From contig NZ_NPEF01000182.1 in NCBI RefSeq assembly GCF_002811955.1, forward strand, positions 1 to 7,964: a stretch of 7,964 nt of DNA, written 5' to 3'. Origin of the DNA: Leptospira ellisii (GTDB lineage Bacteria; Spirochaetota; Leptospiria; Leptospirales; Leptospiraceae). Both the position numbers and the translations under genes were made by a program. Under the pieces are notes generated by a model. It saw only the letters and a list, made by a program, of their open reading frames with translations. It made no database searches and was not told the origin of the DNA. Positions 1 through 6,824 of the stretch are shown in pieces (within the stretch, counting starts at the first letter, position 1; every line of letters begins with the position of its first letter).

Positions 1-67
1 GTATCCGCCTTTTAGGAATCAGGATCGGATCCTTACGGTTTTTCGGAACGAGATGGGAAAAACGAAC

Positions 68-229
68 CTAACTTTGTTTTTCCTTAGCGACTCGGATGAC
101 GAGGGTGATTTTTCCGTTCGGTTTTTCCACGACTTCGAAACCCTCTTCTCGGAGAGTCTTTTTGATCTTATAAAGACCCAAATTCACCACGTTGGATTGT
201 TGTTTTTTTTGGGGAGCGGCTTCTTCCAT
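68..229 (-). CDS. Small hypothetical protein, 53 aa
   Basis: I do not recognise this protein. The minus strand reads open from an ATG at 229 to a TAG at 70-68. The product starts MEEAAPQKKQQ and continues with a compact segment (about residues 14-49) whose pattern suggests a helix (NLGLYKIKKTLREEGF) followed by two short strands (EVVEKPNG, KITLVIRVAK). It is highly charged and has no signal peptide or membrane segment. An in-frame TAA at 265-263 rules out a longer upstream version unless a non-standard start is used. Codon use (GAA, AAA, TTC, GTC, ATC) matches the neighbouring genes. The overlapping plus-strand frame gives an implausible Phe/Arg/Ser-rich protein. Ribosome-binding support is weak: only TAGGG directly against the ATG. 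It diverges from the gene at 340, across a palindrome-rich gap. It is likely real but small, and its function is unknown. Confidence 0.5.
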   Translation of the reverse strand: MEEAAPQKKQQSNVVNLGLYKIKKTLREEGFEVVEKPNGKITLVIRVAKEKQS

Positions 230-269
230 CCCTATTACTATCGGCTCGACGGGGATACGATCTTAAATG

Positions 270-307
270 CGCCGCGGCGTTTTCGAAAACGTCAAGGTTT
301 CCTTGAC
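270..307. promoter_or_regulatory. Cluster of three adjoining palindromes between divergent genes
   Basis: Three perfect dyads lie side by side: CGCCGCGGCG (270-279), CGTTTTCGAAAACG (278-291) and GTCAAGG-TTT-CCTTGAC (291-307, 7-base arms with a 3-base centre). The last one contains TTGACA (303-308) on the plus strand and TTGACG (295-290) on the minus strand, so it could carry -35 elements for both divergent genes. On the plus strand a 17-base spacer leads to TCTGAT (326-331), a 4/6 match to TATAAT, which would put transcription start almost at the ATG at 340. No convincing minus-strand -10 lies at normal spacing. The dyads are seen directly; an operator or promoter role is inference. Confidence 0.4.
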
Positions 308-339
308 AGACTCGCGCCGGGATTCTCTGATGAATCCGA

Positions 340-930
340 ATGGCGGTTCGAATCCTCTTTTATTCGTTTTTATCATCGGTCGCGGTTTTTACGGGAATCG
401 CGTTTTTCGCGCCCGATTTACTGCAGTGGGAAACCCTCGAATGGGTCTACGGAAAACGTACGTTTTTTCTTTTCACTTTGATCTTTCTCGTTTCCGTTCT
501 TCTGATTTATATCATCTATAGAAAGGCGCGCAAAGGCGTCCATAATTCCAAATCGAAAACCGAACGTCATCTCCAGGAATCGCTCGAAGAGATCGTACAA
601 GACAATCAGTCCCTGTTCGCCTTTTTGAAAGCGGCGACGGATTCCCTCGGAAAGCAGCTCGAATCCAAAAAACGGGAGATTTCTCCCGAATTATTTTCGG
701 CTTGTTCCGCCGAATTTCTGAAACTCACTCGGGAATTCGATTCCTCCTCCGAAATCTTCCGGGACATCCCCCTCGCCCCCGAAGAGGAAGGATCGAAAAC
801 CAGAAACGGAAATAATTTTAGAATTTCCGAATATTCAGATTTAGTAAATCGTCATCGGAGACTTTCCAGATCCCTCGAAAAACTCAGGGAGGACGTGGCC
901 CGTCTTCGGGAGAAGGTGAACGGCAAATGA
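340..930 (+). CDS. Two-helix membrane protein with coiled-coil tail, unknown function
   Basis: I do not recognise the family. The 196-residue product has two hydrophobic segments, about residues 4-24 and 41-60, joined by a short loop ([15 protein letters not shown]). The basic stretch RKARK follows at 61-65, so both termini probably face the cytoplasm. The remaining 130 residues are hydrophilic and largely helical, with a likely coiled coil at about 165-195 (repeated Leu, Arg and Glu, ending [15 protein letters not shown]). The ATG at 340 is the first start after an in-frame TGA at 331-333, but no good Shine-Dalgarno sequence precedes it; GGGA at 319-322 is too far. The gene overlaps the next by ATGA at 927-930, so the two are very probably co-translated. 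The partner is an envelope amidase, which suggests a membrane-anchored accessory role; that is inference only. Confidence 0.75.
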   Translation: MAVRILFYSFLSSVAVFTGIAFFAPDLLQWETLEWVYGKRTFFLFTLIFLVSVLLIYIIYRKARKGVHNSKSKTERHLQESLEEIVQDNQSLFAFLKAATDSLGKQLESKKREISPELFSACSAEFLKLTREFDSSSEIFRDIPLAPEEEGSKTRNGNNFRISEYSDLVNRHRRLSRSLEKLREDVARLREKVNGK

Positions 931-2261
931 GATTCCTATTCGTAGACGCGTTCGTCTTGGGCGTTTTTTTATCCGGTTGCGCGACGCCACCGGTCAAAGG
1001 GACTTCTCTCCCCGACAAAAACGGAGCGTTTCCGTTTTTAACGTTGGGCATAAGCCGGGATTCCCTCGACTCGGTGGGTAAAAGAAGATGGGGGTTTCGG
1101 GTCAAATCCATTCTACTACATCACACCTCCGGACTCAAAGCGGAGGAATATCTGGAAAAAAGCAGATCCGCGGGTTGGATGGTTCACTTTATCGTTTTGG
1201 AAAACGGAGCGGTTTACGGAGTGGAGGAACCTTCCAAGGTCCTTTACAAGGCCGCTCCCGGAATGGACGAACAAAGCATTCATATCGTCTGGGAAGGAAC
1301 GGGAGAATCAGCGCTTAAAAACGAGATTCAATTAGGCGCCCTTTCCGAACTCATCGGCAACGTGGGAAAGGAACATTCGATTCCATTCAATAATTATGAT
1401 ATTGCGGTCGGGAAGGGAATTTTCACTCATACGCAGAGCAAAAAGAAATTCGGCCGTTTTTTGGACACCGCGGAATGCGGAGGGGAAAAAGTCCTCGCCG
1501 CGGTTTTGGAAAAACTGCAAGGCAAGTTTTATCCCGAGGCGGAATGGAAGGATCGTTTTCATCCCGGTTGGGTTTTGCGGAAGGAAAAATTTACGGATTC
1601 TTCCGGAAAAAAAATAAGCCCGGTTTACAGTCACGGCCGAGGAATTTCTCCCGCGCCTCCGATCGATTTGAAATCGGTAGAAAGAACTTCGGACGGCAAG
1701 GCCCCCGAAGATCGAAGACTCCGTTATAACCATCGCGGCGGCATCCACCCCGATTGTATCGTTCTGCATTACACCGCGATTCCCGATTATCAAAAAACCT
1801 TGGAAGTATTGGAAAAAAGGAATTTGTCGGCGACTTTCCTTGCGGACAAAGACGGAAAAATATATCAACTTTTGGATTCGATCCTGGACACGGCAGCGGC
1901 CGCCACGGGCACGAATGCGAATTGTTTTCAAGTCGAAATCGTGGGCAAGGACACGGAGATGTTATTGGCCAATCGGGAGCAAACGGACGCGGTGGTCCGA
2001 TTAGTTCGGGAACTTTCCGAAAAATTCAAAATTCCGTTGAACAACGAAAAGGTGGAATCCCTACGGGGAGTGTATTCCCATACGCAGGCGAAGAAAAAGT
2101 GGGGAGGTTCCATCTATTTGGACGGAAAAGATTTCGATCCGGGGGAACCGTATATGAAAGCGGTTTTGGAAGCCGCCGGGGGAACGTATTATCCGGAAGA
2201 AACTTGGTATGAACGTTTCAGCAACGAATGGATTCTGCTATTCACACCTTTCCAGCCCTAA
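927..2261 (+). CDS. Lipoprotein with two N-acetylmuramoyl-L-alanine amidase (Amidase_2/PGRP) domains
   Basis: This is a predicted zinc amidase that would cut the amide bond between N-acetylmuramic acid and L-Ala in peptidoglycan, exported and lipid-anchored. Residues 1-17 form a signal peptide ending in the lipobox LSGC, with Cys18 as the lipid anchor. Domain 1 (about 58-217) has LLHHTSG (His65/His66), THTQSKKK (His168) and TAECGG (Cys184). Domain 2 (about 275-437) has VLHYT (His281), SHTQAKKK (His385) and DFDPG (Asp404). Aligning the halves puts Cys184 opposite Asp404, so domain 1 has a His-His-Cys set as in T7 lysozyme and PGRPs, and domain 2 a His-His-Asp set as in AmiD. Both halves end in a shared tail, [11 protein letters not shown] (201-211) and [11 protein letters not shown] (421-431), which indicates an internal duplication. 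GGAGAAGG at 909-916 is the likely ribosome-binding site. Family assignment is firm; whether both domains are active is unknown. Confidence 0.85.
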   Translation: MRFLFVDAFVLGVFLSGCATPPVKGTSLPDKNGAFPFLTLGISRDSLDSVGKRRWGFRVKSILLHHTSGLKAEEYLEKSRSAGWMVHFIVLENGAVYGVEEPSKVLYKAAPGMDEQSIHIVWEGTGESALKNEIQLGALSELIGNVGKEHSIPFNNYDIAVGKGIFTHTQSKKKFGRFLDTAECGGEKVLAAVLEKLQGKFYPEAEWKDRFHPGWVLRKEKFTDSSGKKISPVYSHGRGISPAPPIDLKSVERTSDGKAPEDRRLRYNHRGGIHPDCIVLHYTAIPDYQKTLEVLEKRNLSATFLADKDGKIYQLLDSILDTAAAATGTNANCFQVEIVGKDTEMLLANREQTDAVVRLVRELSEKFKIPLNNEKVESLRGVYSHTQAKKKWGGSIYLDGKDFDPGEPYMKAVLEAAGGTYYPEETWYERFSNEWILLFTPFQP

Positions 2262-2577
2262 AGACCTGTTCTTGTCACGATTATAACAAGCCTTCGAAAC
2301 CGTTTTTCTACATTACGTGTCGACTTATAAATTGCAATTCCGCATGACGTATAATTTGTTCGGAAAAGAACAAAAAAATTCCTTAGTTACCAATAAATCA
2401 TTGATTACCGAGAAGTGTAATTTCTTTCCATATTAGAAGCGTATTGTCGCGTTTGCGATCCGCCGTGACGATGCGCCTTCTGAATCAGATAAAAAAGCCG
2501 TTTCTCAATCAAGAACCCGCTTCGTAAAAAAACACAGCGGATTTCGAAACGGACGACGGCCAAGCGGTTAGAACCAG
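2262..2577. other. Gene-free interval ahead of the Amt-MCP gene
   Basis: These 316 bases are visibly richer in A and T than the flanking genes and contain no credible ORF. From left to right I see a weak 5-base hairpin after the amidase stop (CTTGT 2271-2275 with ACAAG 2286-2290), a 10-base palindrome AATTGCAATT (2330-2339), a perfect TATAAT (2350-2355) and a 7-base inverted repeat (2355-2374). Further on are a small dyad AATCA-T-TGATT (2396-2406) and a short hairpin TCGC-GTTT-GCGA (about 2447-2458). No Rho-independent terminator with a T-run is evident for the amidase operon. No sigma-54 box (TGGCAC-N5-TTGC type), often linked to nitrogen genes, was found. I recognise no known riboswitch. 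Confidence 0.6.
2330..2374 (+). promoter_or_regulatory. Candidate promoter/operator for the Amt-MCP gene
   Basis: A perfect TATAAT lies at 2350-2355. There is no matching TTGACA at normal spacing; TTGCAA (2332-2337) is only 12 bases away, so a separate activator might be needed. The 10-base palindrome AATTGCAATT (2330-2339) sits where the -35 region would be. An inverted repeat, TTTGTTC (2355-2361) and GAACAAA (2368-2374) with a 6-base centre, overlaps the -10 box and the expected start near 2362. If used, the mRNA leader would be about 215 bases long. The sequence elements are seen; promoter activity is inferred. Confidence 0.35.
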
Positions 2578-4947
2578 ATGAAAACAATCGTGCTCAAATT
2601 TTCCCGAAAATTTTTCGGGATTTTTCTTTTCCTATTCTCGGGAGTCGCATCCTTCGCGTTTGCGGATGATATGAGCCCCGCGCAAGAATTATCGAAAACG
2701 GTCGATCCGATTTGGGTGATCGTATGTTCCGCTCTCGTTTTTTTTATGCAGGCCGGCTTTTTGATGCTGGAAACGGGTCTTTCCCGGCTGAAAAATACGA
2801 TCAACGTCGCGGTTAAAAATCTGATGGACTATATCGTCGGAACCGTCGCGTTCTTCTGCATCGGTTTCGGGTTGATGTTCGGAATTTCGGAACAGGGTTG
2901 GATCGGCAAAGACCTCTTTTTTCTGGAAGGTCTAAAAACCGGTCAGGAATTCTCCTTCTTTCTTTTTCAGGTCGCGTTTATGGGAACGGCCGCGACGATC
3001 GTTTCCGGAGCGGTCGCGGAGCGCATTAAGTTTTCTGCATATTTGATCGTATCGGTCGTCGTTTCGCTTTTTATCTATCCGGTTTTCGGTCACTGGACCT
3101 GGGGAGGCGGATGGATCGCCAAACAGGGATTCGTCGACTTTGCGGGATCGACCGTGGTCCATTCGCTCGGCGGATGGATTTCGCTCGCGGGCGTGATCGT
3201 ACTCGGCGCAAGAAAGGACAAATTCAAAGAGGACGGAAGCCCCAGAAAAATCCAAGGCCACAATCTCACCTTTTCCGTTCTGGGGGTTTTTATCCTTTGG
3301 TTCGGTTGGTTCGGATTCAACGGAGGAAGCGCGCTTTCATTCACGGACTCGGTTCCCATGATCATCCTGAACACGAGTTTGGCGGGAAGCGCCGGCGGAA
3401 TGCTGGCCATATCCGTATCCTGGTTGATCTACCGGATCGCATCCGTCGAGGAATGTATGAACGGGGTTTTAGGCGGACTGGTGGCGGTGACCGCGGGCTG
3501 CAACGAACTGTCCCCCGCCGCGTCGCTTTTGATGGGAGCTTGCGCGGGAGTCACGGTGGTTCTCTCCTCCCTCATGCTGGAGAAGGTGTTCAAACTGGAC
3601 GACGTCGTCGGAGCCTTCCCGGTTCACGGAGTATGCGGCATTTTGGGAACGATTCTTCTCCCGATTCTATCAAAGAATCATAATATTCAAATGTTGCCTC
3701 AGTTACTCGGAGCGGCGTTCTGCGCGCTCTGGGCGTTCGGATTGGGCCTGCTCCTGTTTTGGGTCCTGAAGATCACGATCGGAATCCGGGTCAACGAGGA
3801 GTTCGAGGAAAAAGGTCTGAACGTCGCGGAACACGGAGCGGGTTCGAGCTGGATCGACCTGATCCATTCCCTCAAGGATCTTTCCAAAGGCGGAGGCGAT
3901 CTCACCAGAAAAATCCACGTGGATCACGGAACCGAAGCCGGCGCCATAGCCTTTTTGATGAATCAATATCTCGGAAACCTCGGAGAGATGATCTATACGA
4001 TCAAACAAAAATCCGGCGAACTCGAAAACTCCGCCTCCGAAATATCCGCCGCCTGGGGCAATATGAGTCAGGGAATCCAGGAACAGGCGGCGAGTCTCGA
4101 GGAAGTTACGGCCATTTTCGATTCGTTCCGGGACTCGTTCCGGCAGATTTCCTCCTCGGCCACGGAACAAAAAGAGATCGAACGCGGAGCGCATCAATTG
4201 TTAAACGAACTGGTTACCGGTTTTCAAAAATTTGATTCCGATCTTAGGCTCGGTTCCGAACGGTCGCGCGAATCGGTGAACAAGATAGACCGAAGCAGGA
4301 AGGAATTGGATCATCTCGAATCGGACATCAACGACATCGGAGATTCCGCGAAAAAAGTGGAAGGGCTCGTAAAACTTCTCAACGACATCTCCGTCAAACT
4401 CGGAATGTTGTCGATCAACGCTTCGATCGAAGCCGCTCGTTCCGGGGAATCCGGCAAAGGATTCGGAGTTGTGGCGGAAGAGATCAGCAAACTGGCTTCG
4501 AACACGCAGGACAGCACGAAAAAAGCGACGGACATTCTGGGTGAAATACAAAGTTCCGTTTTCCGCGGCAAACAGACCGTATTCGGAACGGTCGAGTTTT
4601 TCAAAACTCTGACGGACGAATTTAAGAATCTTGCGCAAACGCAGATCGAAATAAGGAACAACAGCGCCCGTTATTCGGACATGATCCGAAATCTGGACGT
4701 TCTGAATTCGTCCATGACGGAGCGGAGCGACATCATCATGAACAATATGGAACAACGTTCCTCCGAAATCAAGGGCCTCTACGAATCCGTGGAATTCATC
4801 AGCGGCGCGTTCCACGAAATCTCCGCGCAATCGGAGGAGCTGAGCGCGACGGGGGAATTTCTAAGGCAGCTTTCCTCCATTTTAAACGCGTTGGTGCGGA
4901 ACTTCCGCGTGGAAAAGGAAATTTCGCGCGAGTTGATCGCCAACTGA
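2578..4947 (+). CDS. Ammonium transporter fused to HAMP-like and methyl-accepting chemotaxis signalling domains
   Basis: This is a probable ammonium sensor-transporter in the inner membrane. Residues 1-29 form a signal peptide (ending ASFAFA), as in E. coli AmtB. Residues about 40-400 are a full Amt core. Family features visible include ERIKFSA (148-154), TWGGG with Trp175, DFAGSTVVH with Asp187 and His195, [10 protein letters not shown] (243-252) and FPVHGVCG with His350, so the twin-His pore is intact. The Amt tail (GLNVAEHG, 413-420) runs into a HAMP-like segment (about 424-475, [10 protein letters not shown]). Candidate methylation helices are near 497-515 ([10 protein letters not shown]) and 745-760 ([10 protein letters not shown]). 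The hairpin [18 protein letters not shown] spans 618-635. The tip reads VKLG (606-609). There is no C-terminal NWETF-type tether. An in-frame TAG at 2569-2571 fixes ATG 2578 as the earliest start; its Shine-Dalgarno sequence is poor. Domain assignments are firm; signalling activity is inferred. Confidence 0.93.
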   Translation: MKTIVLKFSRKFFGIFLFLFSGVASFAFADDMSPAQELSKTVDPIWVIVCSALVFFMQAGFLMLETGLSRLKNTINVAVKNLMDYIVGTVAFFCIGFGLMFGISEQGWIGKDLFFLEGLKTGQEFSFFLFQVAFMGTAATIVSGAVAERIKFSAYLIVSVVVSLFIYPVFGHWTWGGGWIAKQGFVDFAGSTVVHSLGGWISLAGVIVLGARKDKFKEDGSPRKIQGHNLTFSVLGVFILWFGWFGFNGGSALSFTDSVPMIILNTSLAGSAGGMLAISVSWLIYRIASVEECMNGVLGGLVAVTAGCNELSPAASLLMGACAGVTVVLSSLMLEKVFKLDDVVGAFPVHGVCGILGTILLPILSKNHNIQMLPQLLGAAFCALWAFGLGLLLFWVLKITIGIRVNEEFEEKGLNVAEHGAGSSWIDLIHSLKDLSKGGGDLTRKIHVDHGTEAGAIAFLMNQYLGNLGEMIYTIKQKSGELENSASEISAAWGNMSQGIQEQAASLEEVTAIFDSFRDSFRQISSSATEQKEIERGAHQLLNELVTGFQKFDSDLRLGSERSRESVNKIDRSRKELDHLESDINDIGDSAKKVEGLVKLLNDISVKLGMLSINASIEAARSGESGKGFGVVAEEISKLASNTQDSTKKATDILGEIQSSVFRGKQTVFGTVEFFKTLTDEFKNLAQTQIEIRNNSARYSDMIRNLDVLNSSMTERSDIIMNNMEQRSSEIKGLYESVEFISGAFHEISAQSEELSATGEFLRQLSSILNALVRNFRVEKEISRELIAN

Positions 4948-4984
4948 AGGAACGATTCTTAAGACGGGAGTATTCAAGAATATT

Positions 4985-5464
4985 ATGGAATACAGATATT
5001 CTTCCGATGTAAAAACGCAAAGGCGCAATTATCTGTTCGGTTACTACAACCGCCCGTTTTTATGGTTTCAAAGGAGATTTACGGGACCTCTACTGATCGC
5101 GCTTTCCGCGGCGGAATTCATTCTTTCCTCGGAAAAGAACGGATTTACGATCGCCTTGTTTTTCGGAATATTCGGACTTTTTTATACGCTTCGCCCGTTT
5201 CTTATGTTGAGAAGGATCAAATTCGAAAGCGGAGGCGGCACCGTTTCCGTAACGGAGGACACGATCTCGATCGCCGACGAAAGCGGGAATTTCCACGTCA
5301 AAGCTCCGGAACTGCTCGGGATCATTCCCAAAAAACATTACGTTTTTCTAAAAGTACAGCTCAGAACCGTCCTATATCTCCTTGTCGATCTGAATACCCT
5401 CGAAAACGCGGACGCGTTTTTGAACGAATTAAAATCCAAATATCCGGAAAAGTTTTCCGCGTAA
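4985..5464 (+). CDS. YcxB-like small membrane protein
   Basis: The 159-residue protein has a polar, Tyr/Arg-rich N terminus (1-31), two hydrophobic segments at about 32-48 and 53-75 joined by a short loop, and a soluble domain from about 80 to the end. That domain looks like alternating strands (GTVSVTEDTISIAD, NFHVKAPELLGIIPKKHYVFLK) followed by a helix (ENADAFLNELKSKYPEKF). This layout matches the YcxB-like family, whose function is not established; the assignment is from pattern recognition only. It lies 37 bases after the Amt-MCP stop on the same strand and may be co-transcribed with it. The only Shine-Dalgarno-like sequence, GGGAG at 4966-4970, is 14 bases from the ATG, which is longer than usual. 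It lies in the loop of a possible hairpin, ATTCTT 4955-4960 with AAGAAT 4976-4981. No upstream in-frame ATG exists before the preceding gene's stop. Confidence 0.75.
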   Translation: MEYRYSSDVKTQRRNYLFGYYNRPFLWFQRRFTGPLLIALSAAEFILSSEKNGFTIALFFGIFGLFYTLRPFLMLRRIKFESGGGTVSVTEDTISIADESGNFHVKAPELLGIIPKKHYVFLKVQLRTVLYLLVDLNTLENADAFLNELKSKYPEKFSA

Positions 5465-5470
5465 AGCCGA

Positions 5471-6217
5471 CTAAGTCGTTCTAAAGATCGAACGTTCGAA
5501 ATGGATCGAATCCGAATCCGGAAAATGCCGCATCCGATCGATCTCCGATTTTTGCGCGGGAAAACTCGTATAAAGAATATCGAACGAACTCCGATCGGAG
5601 CCGTAAACGCCCCGATGAATCGTATGCGCCGAAAAAACGAGCAGATCTCCCGGAGAATGCGGGATCCTTATCGAACCGGGAAGTTCGTCCGAATGCCTAC
5701 GCCCGTTCCGCTCCATTCTCGTATCGAATTCCAAAGGCGTGTCCCACCGTGTATGGGATCCCGGGATCAGTTCCAAACCGGGATCCTCCCGTAGAGGAAT
5801 CCTGAAATGCAAAACGCCGTCCCTTCTTATGATATTTTTCTGTTCCTCTTCTTCCGCCCCAAGATACTGGACGTCCCTGTGCCAATAGGGCCTTTTAGTC
5901 CCTTCTTCCGGATCGAAAAACAGTTGAGTATTCAGGAATCGTGCATTAGAATTTAAGAATATTCTTGCTATCGAAACCAGGCGTTCCGAAGATAGAAACC
6001 GGAACATCGTTTCGCGATCCTCCGGTCCGGTCAGAAAATCCTTACCCGTCAAATAGGCGCTATTTACGTTGCCGATAAAATCGTGTTTTTTTCTCCATAC
6101 GTAGTTCGCCCGAAGTATGATCGCCGAGACCGTCCTTAATTCTCCCGGATCGAAAAATCCTCGGAAAAGAAAATAACCGTCCCTCTTAAATTCGGATTCC
6201 TTCGACACGGAATTCAT
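5471..6217 (-). CDS. Phytanoyl-CoA dioxygenase (PhyH) family Fe(II)/2-oxoglutarate oxygenase
   Basis: This is a probable cytoplasmic non-haem iron oxygenase that would hydroxylate a small substrate using O2 and 2-oxoglutarate. The substrate cannot be read from sequence. The N terminus has the family's opening pattern, FKRDGYFLFRGFFDPGEL (10-27). The iron site is visible as YWHRDVQY (His113 and Asp115) and AHTIHRG (distal His201). Arg209 in the following SDRSSFDI is the likely 2-oxoglutarate carboxylate ligand. LELIPGSHTRWDTP (148-161) is the usual loop before the distal strands. At 248 residues it is slightly shorter than many members. No signal peptide is present. GGGAG (6227-6223) lies 5 bases before the ATG. 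The gene starts 25 bases after the Dps stop, so the two are probably one operon. Its 3' end faces the YcxB-like gene with a 6-base gap. Confidence 0.85.
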   Translation of the reverse strand: MNSVSKESEFKRDGYFLFRGFFDPGELRTVSAIILRANYVWRKKHDFIGNVNSAYLTGKDFLTGPEDRETMFRFLSSERLVSIARIFLNSNARFLNTQLFFDPEEGTKRPYWHRDVQYLGAEEEEQKNIIRRDGVLHFRIPLREDPGLELIPGSHTRWDTPLEFDTRMERNGRRHSDELPGSIRIPHSPGDLLVFSAHTIHRGVYGSDRSSFDILYTSFPAQKSEIDRMRHFPDSDSIHFERSIFRTT

Positions 6218-6242
6218 TCCGGCTCCCGGTCGAATCCGGGAA

Positions 6243-6722
<480 letters not shown>

Positions 6723-6742
6723 GATCGGATCCCCCTTTGTTA

Positions 6743-6771
6743 ATATTAGACCATCCGCAACGATAGGACAA
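6743..6771 (-). promoter_or_regulatory. Candidate sigma-70-type promoter for dps
   Basis: On the minus strand TTGTCC (6771-6766, 4/6 match to TTGACA) is followed by a 17-base spacer and TAATAT (6748-6743, 4/6 match to TATAAT). The predicted start would be near 6736, giving a leader of about 14 bases that includes the strong ribosome-binding site. The -10 box lies in the 8-base palindrome TAATATTA (6741-6748). I see no clear PerR or Fur box, although such control is common for dps genes in other bacteria. This promoter would separate dps and the oxygenase from the aminotransferase gene upstream. Confidence 0.4.
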
Positions 6772-6824
6772 GAAAAAACTTATATGAAAATAGGAGCGGA
6801 CGTTTCACCCCTTAAAGCATATGA

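Noticed and set aside
21..63. Stem-loops after the small ORF: AGGATC-G-GATCCT (21-33) and GTTTTTC/GAAAAAC (38-44, 57-63) as a terminator
   Set aside because: Read on the minus strand neither stem is followed by a T-run, and the second stem is AT-rich with a 12-base loop. They are not convincing as a Rho-independent terminator.
53..481. Plus-strand 142-codon open frame at the left edge
   Set aside because: The composition is implausible (Phe/Arg/Ser-rich), it overlaps the better-supported minus-strand small ORF and the membrane protein starting at 340, and it has no ribosome-binding site.
2271..2306. Terminator after the amidase gene (CTTGT/ACAAG hairpin, then TTTTT at 2302-2306)
   Set aside because: The stem is only 5 bases with a 10-base loop, and the T-run is 11 bases away.
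2344..2436. 30-codon plus-strand ORF in the Amt-MCP leader
   Set aside because: It has no ribosome-binding site, and its ATG lies upstream of the predicted -10 box, so it would not be on the predicted transcript.
2405..2587. Minus-strand 60-codon ORF in the intergenic gap
   Set aside because: It runs through the Amt-MCP start, shows no recognisable domain and has an unremarkable random-looking composition.
3703..4830. Long minus-strand open frames opposite the Amt-MCP gene
   Set aside because: They are shadow frames produced by the codon bias of the fusion gene; their products are rich in Arg, Phe and Ser with no domain signature.
6736..6800. PerR or Fur box upstream of dps
   Set aside because: Only an 8-base palindrome, TAATATTA, is present; it does not extend to a recognisable 15- to 19-base Fur/PerR consensus.
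6771..6824. Rho-independent terminator after the aminotransferase gene
   Set aside because: A T-run exists on the minus strand (6778-6773), but the only nearby stem is TGAAA/TTTCA with a long loop that is not adjacent to the T-run.
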